A program made the translations under genes and the position numbers. A model generated the notes under the pieces. It did no database searches, had not been told where the DNA came from, and was given only the letters and a program-made list of their open reading frames with translations. A stretch of 64,000 nucleotides of DNA, from assembly GCF_007827365.1 (NCBI RefSeq), contig NZ_VISI01000002.1, positions 2,423,001-2,487,000 on the forward strand. The letters run 5' to 3'. Shown one piece after another: positions 19,712 through 28,121 of this stretch (the first letter of the stretch is position 1; each line of letters starts with the position of its first letter). The DNA is from Olleya sp. Hel_I_94. Lineage in GTDB: Bacteria > Bacteroidota > Bacteroidia > Flavobacteriales > Flavobacteriaceae.

Positions 19712-20656
19712 ATGAGTAAAAAAACCGGTTATCTTCTGGGTATTTTACTGACCATTATCTTAGGTACAATTTTGTACTGGTATTTATGTTGTAAACCATG
19801 TCTTGAAGCAGATAAAGTTGCTATAGATAATACAATAAATACTGAAGATGTTTCAGTAAAAACAGATCAAAAAACAGCAACCATTAATGCATTTGCAGTA
19901 AAAGATGTTAATGGTGATTTAGATTTTCAAATTAATGATAATTTAAACTTTAAAACTTCTAGCCCTTTAATTATTGATTCTATCACTTCTAGTGTGGATG
20001 AAGGCGCAAATAAGCTGGTCGCGTATTACAATAGTAATCCTAATAAACTATTAAATATTTATGGTCATTATCGTAGTGATGAGGTTAATAACTCAGTCTT
20101 TCCGGATTTAGGGTTAGCACGTGCCAATGCTGCAAAAAATTATTTTGTATCAAAAGGTATGGCTTCAAAAAATATTAATACTTACGGTAAATTGGATGAT
20201 AATTTTAACGCTAATGCAGAAGGTGTATTGCAAGGACCATTAAGTTACGAAGTAAAGACTGTAGCTGCAGGAGACACAAGTATTGAAGAAGACACCAAAA
20301 AGTTAGGAGACACCATAAAAGCAGATCCTTTAATTTTATACTTTGATACTGCTCAAGCGACCATTAGTTTGTCGGATAGTCAAAGACTAAAAGTTTCAAA
20401 TATGGTAAAATATATAGATAAGGTTGATGGTGCGTTAATTACTGTTACTGGCTTTACAGATAATACTGGTAGTCGACCAACTAACATAAAATTAGGGCAA
20501 GGACGCGCTGATTTTACAAAACAATATTTAATCCAAAATGGAATAGACAGTAGTAAAATACAATCATTTTCCAAAGGTCCAGATTTACCTATTGCAGATA
20601 ATGCTACAGAAGAGGGTCGCGCAAAAAATAGAAGAGTAGAAGTAACCATTAACTAA
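19712..20656 (+). CDS. OmpA-family protein with two OmpA-like domains
   Basis: 314 residues. An N-terminal membrane helix (about 7-25) is followed by a cysteine cluster (LCCKPC) and a linker. A degenerate OmpA-like domain lies about 75-180 (GHYRSDEVNNSVFPDLGLARA), and a canonical one about 200-314 (YFDTAQATIS, TGFTDNTGSRPTNIKLGQGRA, AKNRRVEVTIN). OmpA-like domains bind peptidoglycan, so this is probably an inner-membrane-tethered protein reaching the wall; a lipoprotein is unlikely because the cysteines follow a full helix without a lipobox. It is 15 bp upstream of a membrane protein with a helix-hairpin-helix-like domain, so the two look like an operon. Confidence 0.85.
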   Translation: MSKKTGYLLGILLTIILGTILYWYLCCKPCLEADKVAIDNTINTEDVSVKTDQKTATINAFAVKDVNGDLDFQINDNLNFKTSSPLIIDSITSSVDEGANKLVAYYNSNPNKLLNIYGHYRSDEVNNSVFPDLGLARANAAKNYFVSKGMASKNINTYGKLDDNFNANAEGVLQGPLSYEVKTVAAGDTSIEEDTKKLGDTIKADPLILYFDTAQATISLSDSQRLKVSNMVKYIDKVDGALITVTGFTDNTGSRPTNIKLGQGRADFTKQYLIQNGIDSSKIQSFSKGPDLPIADNATEEGRAKNRRVEVTIN

Positions 20657-20671
20657 CAAAAAATAAAAATT

Positions 20672-21316
20672 ATGAATGTATTATTAACTATAAGTATTCC
20701 ATGCTGGTTAATCCCATTATTAGTAGGAGCAATATGTGCAATATTAGGCTATTTATTAGGTCGTTTATTTGGAGGTAGCAATCAGGATAATAACAATAAC
20801 ATAGATTTAAATGTTTATAAAAATAGAATTAGCAAATTAGAAACCGATTTAGCTGCCTGTAAAGCAAGTAAAGATAGCGTGTCACGATCGTCTGGAGCTG
20901 GTAATACCGCAACTTCATTTACTTCAAATGTAACACCAACATCAACCTCAGTAATTAAAAAAGATGTTGTAGCTAGTGCTGCTCCTATAACCCCTAAGGT
21001 AACCGATGCAACTGTGATTGCTTTTGATGCAAAAGCAGCTAAAACAGCATTGGGTAAAAAAATAAAACAAGACGATTTAACTGTAGTTGAAGGTATAGGA
21101 CCAAAAATTAAAGAGTTATTTCATAATCATAATATTACAACTTGGACAGCATTGGCAGGTTGTACAGTCCAAAAATGTCAAGAGATACTTAAAAGTGGAG
21201 GTAAACGATTTGAAATGCATAAACCTGGAACTTGGCCTAAGCAAGCAGATTTAGCAGCTAAAGGATCGTGGCAAGAGTTAAAAGATTGGCAAGACCAATT
21301 AGATGGAGGAAAATAA
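20672..21316 (+). CDS. Membrane protein with helix-hairpin-helix-like domain
   Basis: 214 residues. N-terminal membrane helix (about 8-30, ending LGYLLGRLFGG), a short heptad stretch (YKNRISKLETDLAACKA), a low-complexity Thr/Ser/Ala linker, then about 130-210 a helix-hairpin-helix-like domain (DDLTVVEGIGPKIKELFHNH) ending EDWQDQ-type helices (SWQELKDWQDQLDG). This domain matches the group annotated as predicted flap endonuclease-1-like 5' DNA nuclease, also found at the ends of ribosomal-protein-L21-like proteins. No nuclease catalytic residues can be identified, so binding of DNA or protein is a more cautious guess. Probably co-transcribed with the OmpA gene; a terminator follows. Confidence 0.8.
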   Translation: MNVLLTISIPCWLIPLLVGAICAILGYLLGRLFGGSNQDNNNNIDLNVYKNRISKLETDLAACKASKDSVSRSSGAGNTATSFTSNVTPTSTSVIKKDVVASAAPITPKVTDATVIAFDAKAAKTALGKKIKQDDLTVVEGIGPKIKELFHNHNITTWTALAGCTVQKCQEILKSGGKRFEMHKPGTWPKQADLAAKGSWQELKDWQDQLDGGK

Positions 21317-21333
21317 TATTTAACTCTTTAAAC

Positions 21334-21372
21334 AAAAAAGCCAATATTTACAATTGTAAATATTGGCTTTTT
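21334..21372 (+). terminator. Long perfect palindromic terminator
   Basis: AAAGCCAATATTTACA pairs with TGTAAATATTGGCTTT around a 2-nt centre, followed by T residues. Ends the OmpA/helix-hairpin-helix operon. Confidence 0.88.
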
Positions 21373-21381
21373 AAGTAATTT

Positions 21382-21514
21382 AAAACCTTATTCAATGCCG
21401 AAACTTTGTCGGGAGAATCAAGGTTTTCTGTTAATTAATAGGTTTGCTATTGTTTAATAGCTGTATTAATTAACTATTTATAGTTGTTGTTTAAGTATGC
21501 TTTAAACAACAACT
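21382..21514. other. Array of three further hairpins in intergenic space
   Basis: Hairpin 1: AAAACCTT (21382-21389) with AAGGTTTT (21420-21427), enclosing CCGA/TCGG (21398-21401, 21409-21412). Hairpin 2: GTTAATTAATA (21430-21440) with TATTAATTAAC (21464-21474), enclosing GCTATT-GTTT-AATAGC (21446-21461). Hairpin 3: AGTTGTTGTTTAA (21482-21494) with TTAAACAACAACT (21502-21514). All listed arms are perfect. The third may terminate the minus-strand gene ending at 21521; the others are unexplained by the genes. Confidence 0.75.
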
Positions 21515-21520
21515 TTAATC

Positions 21521-22651
21521 TTAATTGTATTTTACTTTTCGTAAAATACGCAAGACGTCTTTGTACTTTCTGTATACTTCAGGAAGCGGTTTTAAATATG
21601 GTTTTGCCTCATTTAATTTGTCCAAAGCTTCATGAAATAAATTCAGATAACATATAAGATACGTATCAGGTAGATTGTTTAGATCTTTTATTTCGTTATT
21701 ATTTAAAATTTGTCTTTTTTTTAGTTTTTCTAAAATCACATTATTACTATTGTATATGTGGTGTAATACTTTTTTGTCAAATTGTGGAGGATTAAAAACT
21801 AAGGTAGACTCTATGTTATAGCTAGCATTGTCAGTAAAATTAATAACTGTTTTTTCTAATGGATAATATTTATAAGAATTTTGAAGTCCTAGTTTTAAGT
21901 ATTCAATAATCGTAAAAGAATCTTCATTAAAAGTAATTGCAACTTCATCTAAAGTTGAAAAAAATAAACGGACTTGCTCATTAATAAGCTCAATGTCTAC
22001 TCTAGAGTAAAACGTTTCATCTTTAACTTGCTTTTTTTCGCCAGACCAACACAGGACAAAATATTCTTTAAAAACAATATAATTAGGATTATAGTCTTGG
22101 CGTTTTTTCATAAAATCAAAAACACCATCTAATGTATATTGTATATTGTTTTGTGCATGGTTCTCAATAGCTTCCACGATTTTGGAGTTTACATCTTGTA
22201 TTTCGCTATTAAAAACTTTAGGCATGCTAATGCTTCCATCTCTAAAAAAGACTGATCCTCCATAATATTTCCAAATGTTTTTTCTAAGAGAGGTCAAACC
22301 ATTATTAGCGCGTATAGTAACTAATCCAACGACTTTGTGGTCTGGTAAGTGTGGAAAAGGAATATTCTCGTATTGTACAATTGGTGGGTTTGATAAATAA
22401 GCGTTGATTAAGTTTTGGATTTTAGAATCGTCAAAAAAATCAACGCCAATTATGGTGTTATCTTCATCCTCTACGCCTATAACTATAAACGAGTTGTTTT
22501 TAGGATTGGAATTGGATAAAGCGCAAACATGTTTTAAAAATTTAGCTTTACCTTCTTTTTGATTAATATCAATTTTTCGCTTTTTATCATAAAAACTATT
22601 CTCGTCGTTATGTGCAAGTAAGTTTTTAATAAGTAAGCGTTTATTAATCAT
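21521..22651 (-). CDS. AlbA_2 / Schlafen-like domain protein
   Basis: 376 residues. About 20-130 resembles the AlbA_2 (Schlafen-like, PF04326) nucleic-acid-binding domain: KEGKAKFLKHVCALSNS, then SFIVIGVEDEDNTIIGVD, and later HKVVGLVTIRA. The rest (130-376) has no domain I recognise; it is mixed alpha/beta with a Lys/Glu-rich C-terminus. AlbA_2 proteins are often called putative DNA-binding or transcriptional regulators, and some act in RNA cleavage. The gene starts 3 bp after the SDR stop on the same strand, so it is likely co-transcribed with it. The role is unknown. Confidence 0.75.
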   Translation of the reverse strand: MINKRLLIKNLLAHNDENSFYDKKRKIDINQKEGKAKFLKHVCALSNSNPKNNSFIVIGVEDEDNTIIGVDFFDDSKIQNLINAYLSNPPIVQYENIPFPHLPDHKVVGLVTIRANNGLTSLRKNIWKYYGGSVFFRDGSISMPKVFNSEIQDVNSKIVEAIENHAQNNIQYTLDGVFDFMKKRQDYNPNYIVFKEYFVLCWSGEKKQVKDETFYSRVDIELINEQVRLFFSTLDEVAITFNEDSFTIIEYLKLGLQNSYKYYPLEKTVINFTDNASYNIESTLVFNPPQFDKKVLHHIYNSNNVILEKLKKRQILNNNEIKDLNNLPDTYLICYLNLFHEALDKLNEAKPYLKPLPEVYRKYKDVLRILRKVKYN

Positions 22652-22654
22652 GGA

Positions 22655-23404
22655 TTACTCTTTTTTTACAATAGTTGAGGTTGCTTGAGCTGTGCAAAAC
22701 ATTAAAACATCAGCAATATTAACATGTGCTGGACGTGATACTGCAAAATAAATAACCTCTGCTAAATCCTCTGGCTGTAGCGCTTTGTAGCCTTTGTATA
22801 CGTTATCTGCTTTGGCGTCTCCTTTAAATCTAACCTGAGAAAATTCTGTCTCTACCAAACCAGGATTTATGGCTGTGACTTTAATGCCAAAAGGATTAAG
22901 ATCAATACGCATCCCTTCTGTAAGTGCCACAACAGCATGTTTACTTGCACAATACACATTACCTTTAGGGTAGACTTCTTTTCCTGCAGAAGAGCCTATG
23001 TTAATAATATGTCCAGATTGGCGAGCAGTCATTTGTGGTATAATGGCTTTGCTAACGTATAACAACCCTTTTACATTAATGTCCATCATAGCATCCCAAT
23101 CGTCTAAATCGCCATCTTGTATTGGGTCTAATCCATGTGCATTTCCTGCGTTATTAACTAATATGTCAATATGTTTAAATGTTTCTGGTAAACTATTAAT
23201 TGCCTCAAATACTTCTTTTTTGTCTCTAACGTCAAAATTTAACGTGTAGACATTAGTTTGTTTTTCTAAAGCTTTTTCAATGGTGTCTAATCTTTCTTGA
23301 CGACGTCCACAAAGAATTAAGTTAATGCCTTGTTTTGCAAATTCATGAGCTGTTGCACGACCTATTCCGCTAGTTGCTCCTGTTATTAATGCTGTTTTAT
23401 TCAT
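22655..23404 (-). CDS. SDR family oxidoreductase (YdfG-like)
   Basis: 249 residues, a classical short-chain dehydrogenase. Cofactor motif TGATSGIGRA (8-17) with a following CGRRQERL whose arginines favour NADP(H), NNAG, catalytic Ser in NIGSSAG and YCASK (Tyr-x-x-x-Lys). Closest in pattern to the YdfG group of NADP-dependent 3-hydroxy acid / serine dehydrogenases, including the LVETEFSQVRF segment. Cytosolic. It lies 52 bp downstream of the aldo/keto reductase gene and 3 bp upstream of the AlbA_2 gene, all on the minus strand. Physiological substrate unknown. Confidence 0.92.
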   Translation of the reverse strand: MNKTALITGATSGIGRATAHEFAKQGINLILCGRRQERLDTIEKALEKQTNVYTLNFDVRDKKEVFEAINSLPETFKHIDILVNNAGNAHGLDPIQDGDLDDWDAMMDINVKGLLYVSKAIIPQMTARQSGHIINIGSSAGKEVYPKGNVYCASKHAVVALTEGMRIDLNPFGIKVTAINPGLVETEFSQVRFKGDAKADNVYKGYKALQPEDLAEVIYFAVSRPAHVNIADVLMFCTAQATSTIVKKE

Positions 23405-23456
23405 TTAATTATGTCTTGTTTAAGCAATTATTTGTTTTTAGTTTTTGACCTTGTTT

Positions 23457-24332
23457 TTAAGGTACTTTATGTCCTTGACTAGCTACCAAAATTAAAAACC
23501 AATCTTCTAATTCTAAATTTATCTTTGTTGCTGCAATTGCGCCAGATAACCTGTTGCTATTTGTGGTGCCAACTACAGGTGTGATGTTGGCAGGATGTTT
23601 TAATATCCAAGATAGAAGTAATTGATCTTCAGTAGCATTGTATTTTTGCGATAATACTCCTAATTGCTTATGAATTCTTCTTGTTTGTTCCGTGTCTTCT
23701 TTAAAAGTTATACCTAAAGGGGACCAACACATAGGTTTGATATTATTTAGTAACATGTCATCCAATGTGCCATCATGCATTGCTGTATGATGAGTCAGAG
23801 AAAATTCGATTTGATTTACAGAAACCTCAATTTTTTGAGTTAATAAATTGGTTTGAGAAGGTGTAAAATTAGAGACGCCAAACTCTTTTATTTTACCTTG
23901 TTGTTTTAGTGTTGTAACAGCTTCAGCTACTTCGTCAACTTGTAATAAAGGGCTAGGTCTGTGCAGTAATAATAAATCTAAATAGTCCGTTTTTAAGTTT
24001 TTTAGGGATTGCTCTGCAGACCAAATTATATAATCCTTGCTATAATTATAATGTTTAACTTTTAATTGCGGACGTGCATTGCCAATATACTCTATTCCAC
24101 ATTTAGAAATTAGTTGTATCTGGTCTCTGTCTATATTGCTTTCCGCGAAAGCGTTACCAAACTCTGCTTCAGTTGTATAATCACCATAAATGTCTGCGTG
24201 GTCAAATGTAGTAATCTGATTATTAATACAATGGTGCATTAGGTTTATGTATTCTTTTTGGTCTAATTGTTTACCCCATTTTCCCCAAGTCATGGTTCCG
24301 GCAATTACTTGAGAGTACTTATTTTTTGTCAT
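23457..24332 (-). CDS. Aldo/keto reductase (YdhF-like)
   Basis: 291 residues, a TIM-barrel aldo/keto reductase. The catalytic tetrad is visible: Asp and Tyr in DHADIYGDYTTE, Lys in LISKCGIE, His in LLLLHRPSP. The C-terminal NADPH-binding segment reads TPVVGTTNSNRL. The pattern fits the E. coli YdhF-like group. The substrate cannot be predicted. First gene of a probable minus-strand operon with the SDR. An AFAES segment here is encoded by one of the CTTTCGCGGAAG-like palindromes (24138-24153). Confidence 0.9.
   Translation of the reverse strand: MTKNKYSQVIAGTMTWGKWGKQLDQKEYINLMHHCINNQITTFDHADIYGDYTTEAEFGNAFAESNIDRDQIQLISKCGIEYIGNARPQLKVKHYNYSKDYIIWSAEQSLKNLKTDYLDLLLLHRPSPLLQVDEVAEAVTTLKQQGKIKEFGVSNFTPSQTNLLTQKIEVSVNQIEFSLTHHTAMHDGTLDDMLLNNIKPMCWSPLGITFKEDTEQTRRIHKQLGVLSQKYNATEDQLLLSWILKHPANITPVVGTTNSNRLSGAIAATKINLELEDWFLILVASQGHKVP
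24138..24153. repeat. CTTTCGCGGAAG-like palindrome 3
   Basis: GCTTTCCGCGAAAGCG, inside the aldo/keto reductase gene where it encodes AFAES. Confidence 0.65.
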
Positions 24333-24492
24333 AGTTTAAAATCTTCAATAAAAGTAAAACATAAATTACTCTTAAAAGTCTAATAAACACCCTATTTTTA
24401 ACCAATTATTAACACGATTGCAATAAAAAAATTAACAATTTGCACCACTTGAATTAGAATAGATAGTTCATTGCCTTTAAAAATATTACATA

Positions 24493-25494
24493 ATGGAACA
24501 AACAAGTACAATTGATATTAAATCGATTAACGAGAAAATTGAAAAGGAAAGTGCATTTGTAGATTTACTAATGCTTGAAATGAATAAAGTTATCGTTGGA
24601 CAAAAACACATGGTCGAGCGATTATTAATTGGACTATTAGGACAGGGACACATTTTGTTAGAAGGTGTACCTGGATTAGCAAAAACATTAGCTATTAATA
24701 CGTTGTCTCAGGCTATTGATGCTAGTTTTAGTCGTATACAATTTACACCAGATTTATTACCATCTGATGTTGTTGGTACCTTAATTTTTAATATGAAAGA
24801 GAACGATTTTTCTATTAAAAAAGGACCGATTTTTGCAAATTTTGTGTTAGCAGATGAGATTAACAGAGCACCTGCAAAAGTACAATCTGCTTTGTTAGAA
24901 GCCATGCAAGAAAAGCAAGTGACTATTGGAGATGAAACGTTTAAATTAGATAAGCCATTTTTAGTAATGGCAACTCAAAACCCAGTAGAACAAGAAGGAA
25001 CGTATACTTTGCCAGAAGCACAAGTGGATCGTTTTATGCTAAAAACGGTTATAGATTATCCTAAACAAGCCGAAGAGCAACTAATTATGCGTGCTAATTT
25101 AAAAGGTAATTGGGACAAGGTAAATCCTGTCGTGTCTGTAGCGCAAATATTAAAAGCGCAGGAAGCAGTTAGAGAAGTCTACATGGATGAGAAAATTGAA
25201 AAATATATCTTAGATATTATTTTTGCGACACGTTATCCAGAAAACTATAAACTAGCCGATTTAAAACCATTAATTAGCTTTGGTGCTTCACCACGTGGAA
25301 GTATTAATCTAGCAACAGCAGCAAAATGTTATGCATTTATAAAGCGTCGTGGTTATGTAATACCAGAAGATGTGCGTGCTGTAGTGCATGATGTGTTGCG
25401 TCACAGAGTTGGAATTACCTATGAGGCTGAAGCCGAAAATGTAACGTCTGTAGATATTATTAATAAAATAGTTAACGAAATTGAAGTTCCATAA
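24493..25494 (+). CDS. moxR: MoxR-family AAA+ ATPase
   Basis: 333 residues. Walker A LEGVPGLAKT, Walker B VLADEINRAP, sensor-1 ATQNP and the MoxR signature EGTYTLPEAQVDRFM; the C-terminal lid domain contains SFGASPRGSINLATAAK. MoxR ATPases act as chaperones with von Willebrand A (VWA) domain partners, and the partners (DUF58, BatA, BatB) follow directly. It is the first gene of the Bat operon, which has been linked to aerotolerance and envelope stress in Bacteroides and other bacteria. The 160-bp upstream region is AT-rich with no clear TAnnTTTG box. Confidence 0.95.
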   Translation: MEQTSTIDIKSINEKIEKESAFVDLLMLEMNKVIVGQKHMVERLLIGLLGQGHILLEGVPGLAKTLAINTLSQAIDASFSRIQFTPDLLPSDVVGTLIFNMKENDFSIKKGPIFANFVLADEINRAPAKVQSALLEAMQEKQVTIGDETFKLDKPFLVMATQNPVEQEGTYTLPEAQVDRFMLKTVIDYPKQAEEQLIMRANLKGNWDKVNPVVSVAQILKAQEAVREVYMDEKIEKYILDIIFATRYPENYKLADLKPLISFGASPRGSINLATAAKCYAFIKRRGYVIPEDVRAVVHDVLRHRVGITYEAEAENVTSVDIINKIVNEIEVP

Positions 25495-25552
25495 TTGAGT
25501 TATTACAAATTGTTAATTGTAAACTCAAGACTGCACACTGCATACTTAAAAA

Positions 25553-26419
25553 ATGGATACTAAAGAATTACTAAAAAAAGTACGAAAAATAGAGATTAAG
25601 ACACGTCGTTTGTCTGATCATATATTTGGAGGAGAGTACCACTCAACCTTTAAGGGTCGAGGTATGACTTTTTCTGAAGTAAGACAATACCAATATGGTG
25701 ATGATGTTAGAAACATAGATTGGAATGTTACTGCACGTACCAATCAACCACATATTAAAGTTTTTGAAGAAGAAAGAGAATTGACCATGATGTTAATGGT
25801 TGATGTCTCTGGATCAGAATTATTTGGTACAGAAAACCAATTTAAAAGTGAAATTGTTACTGAAATTGCTGCAACATTAGCCTTTTCTGCAACGCAAAAT
25901 AACGATAAAATTGGATTGATTTTATTTTCCGATCAAGTCGAATTATATATACCACCCAAAAAAGGGCGTTCTCACGTTTTACGAATCATAAGAGACTTAA
26001 TAGAATTTGAGCCTAAAAGCAAACAAACCAATATTGTCGAAGCTTTAAAGTTTTTACGTAGTGTGATGAAAAAGAAGGCGATTGTTTTTGTAATGAGTGA
26101 TTTTATTGCAGACGATTACCAACAAACCCTTAAAATAGCTGCAGGAAAGCATGATATTACAGGGATTAGGGTTTTTGATAAACACGAGGCTAGTATTCCT
26201 AATTTAGGAATGGTGCAAATGGAAGATGAAGAAACTGGCGAATTAATGTTAGTCAATACAGGATCAAAATCAGTAAGACATAATTACGCTAAGTTTTATA
26301 ACCAGAAAGTTGCCTATTATAAAGATAGTTTTGCTAAATCTGGAGCAGGTAGTTTAGCTTGCAGAACAGATGAGAGTTACGTAAAAAAACTATTAGGTTA
26401 TTTTAAAACTAGAGGATAA
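25553..26419 (+). CDS. DUF58 domain protein of the Bat operon
   Basis: 288 residues. The DUF58 signature is clear: GRGMTFSEVRQYQYGDDVRN, IDWNVTARTNQPHIKVFEEE, then a VWA-like fold with MVDVSGSELFGT (a MIDAS-type DxSGS). No signal peptide or membrane helix, so cytosolic. DUF58 proteins follow MoxR in most Bat operons and are taken as direct MoxR partners. The gap to moxR is 58 bp, to the next gene 28 bp. Confidence 0.95.
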   Translation: MDTKELLKKVRKIEIKTRRLSDHIFGGEYHSTFKGRGMTFSEVRQYQYGDDVRNIDWNVTARTNQPHIKVFEEERELTMMLMVDVSGSELFGTENQFKSEIVTEIAATLAFSATQNNDKIGLILFSDQVELYIPPKKGRSHVLRIIRDLIEFEPKSKQTNIVEALKFLRSVMKKKAIVFVMSDFIADDYQQTLKIAAGKHDITGIRVFDKHEASIPNLGMVQMEDEETGELMLVNTGSKSVRHNYAKFYNQKVAYYKDSFAKSGAGSLACRTDESYVKKLLGYFKTRG

Positions 26420-26447
26420 TTAATTAGAGTAAAGTAAAAACTTAACA

Positions 26448-28121
26448 GTGAATACAAAAATAAATTATAATAGGTTGGGTACAATTAAGACTATAAGTAT
26501 AGGTCTTATTGCTTTTACCTTTTTGCTTTTACCATTCATTTCTTTTTCACAAGTTAAAGCTACAATAGATTCTACTTCCATTAAAATTGGACAACAAATT
26601 ACTTATAAGATTGAGGTAGAGACTGATACTGTAAATAGCGTTGTGTTTCCGGTTGGTCAAACTTTTATGCCTTTAGAAATGATTGAGGCCTATAAAACAG
26701 ATACAACAAAGCAACAAGCTAAATATAAACTGATTAAAAAATATGGACTAACCCAATTTGATTCTGGTCAATACGTTATTCCTAAACAAAAAATAATTAT
26801 TGCAGGTAAGCAATATTTAACAGACTCGTTATTAGTTAAAGTCAACAACATAGTTGTAGACACAACAAAACAAAAATTATACAACATCAAACCTATGATA
26901 GCGGTTGAAAAACCAGCTAGCGATTGGTGGAAGTATGTTTTATTAGCATTAGTAATAGTAAGTCTAATTGGATTTCTAATTTACTGGTTTGTATGGCGTA
27001 AAAAACCTTTAACAGAAGAGGAGCAAATAGCTTTACTACCACCTTATGATAGAGCAAAATTAGCATTACAAAAATTAGACGAGAGCAATTACCTAGCTTA
27101 TGATAAGTATAAAGAGTATTACTCAGAGTTGACCTTAGCAATCCGTAAATATTTAGACGAAAAAGTTTACGACAGAGCGTTAGAAAGTACCACAGACGAG
27201 CTAATTACGCGCTTAGAAGTATTAAGTGATGGTAATCAAATTGAATTAACAAAAGACCATATTAAAAAAATCGAATCGGTTTTAAAACGTGCCGATTTAG
27301 TAAAGTTTGCAAAGTCTGCTCCAGATGTAGAGTTAGCAAAAATTGATAGAACAGTAATTGATCAAGAAATTGATTATGTAAAAGAAGCGTTACCAGAAGC
27401 TTCAGAAGAAGAAAAACTTTTAGATTTAGAATATAAAAAACAACAAGAAAAAAAGGAGTTTCGTCAAAAAGTATGGGTGACTATCGCTGCCATTATTTTT
27501 ATGTTGGGACTAACATTTGCAGCTTTTAGTTACAGGTATGGTTTTAATTATGTCGTAGACACTATTTTTCAAAAGGACACAAAACAATTATTAGAAGGTG
27601 GTTGGGTTGACAGTGATTACGGTTTTCCGCCAATAACTATATCTACTCCAGAAGTTTTAAAGCGTGAAGAAGTAGCAATACCAGACGATTTAATCGATAA
27701 AATAAAAATTTCTAGTTTTAAATATGAACTAGAAGATAAGTTTACGGTAGATATTACATCTACAGTAGTTAAAAGCTCACCAGATCAAGAAGATGCACCT
27801 TCTCCAGAAACTAATGTATTAAAAGCTATTGAAGATAATTTAAAAGCTATTGAAGCAGATGGTGGAAGAAATATAATTTCTAACAAAGACAAGTTTAAAA
27901 CTCCAAATGGAGCAGAAGGTGTTAAAACATCCGGAACATTTGATTATCCAATAGATGACGATAAAGAGGATTATGTAAATGGACAATTTGTAATTTTAAG
28001 TTTTGCTAATAAAGATGTAACTCAGCAAATATTAATTACATATTTGAAGGATGATATTTATTTAGACCAAGTTGTAGAGCGTGTTTTAGCGTCTGTAGAA
28101 CTTAATCAAAAAGAAGACTAA
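26448..28121 (+). CDS. Two-helix membrane protein of the Bat operon
   Basis: 557 residues, GTG start; no in-frame ATG is available before the signal-like segment (about 15-35, ending ISFSQ). A BatD-like beta domain follows (about 36-155), a membrane helix about 162-184, a cytosolic region with charged helices, a second helix about 338-362, and a C-terminal domain of unknown type. In other phyla this operon position holds a DUF4381 protein; the assignment here is from position and topology. It shares its last base with the batA ATG (TAATG), implying coupled translation. Confidence 0.75.
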   Translation: MNTKINYNRLGTIKTISIGLIAFTFLLLPFISFSQVKATIDSTSIKIGQQITYKIEVETDTVNSVVFPVGQTFMPLEMIEAYKTDTTKQQAKYKLIKKYGLTQFDSGQYVIPKQKIIIAGKQYLTDSLLVKVNNIVVDTTKQKLYNIKPMIAVEKPASDWWKYVLLALVIVSLIGFLIYWFVWRKKPLTEEEQIALLPPYDRAKLALQKLDESNYLAYDKYKEYYSELTLAIRKYLDEKVYDRALESTTDELITRLEVLSDGNQIELTKDHIKKIESVLKRADLVKFAKSAPDVELAKIDRTVIDQEIDYVKEALPEASEEEKLLDLEYKKQQEKKEFRQKVWVTIAAIIFMLGLTFAAFSYRYGFNYVVDTIFQKDTKQLLEGGWVDSDYGFPPITISTPEVLKREEVAIPDDLIDKIKISSFKYELEDKFTVDITSTVVKSSPDQEDAPSPETNVLKAIEDNLKAIEADGGRNIISNKDKFKTPNGAEGVKTSGTFDYPIDDDKEDYVNGQFVILSFANKDVTQQILITYLKDDIYLDQVVERVLASVELNQKED

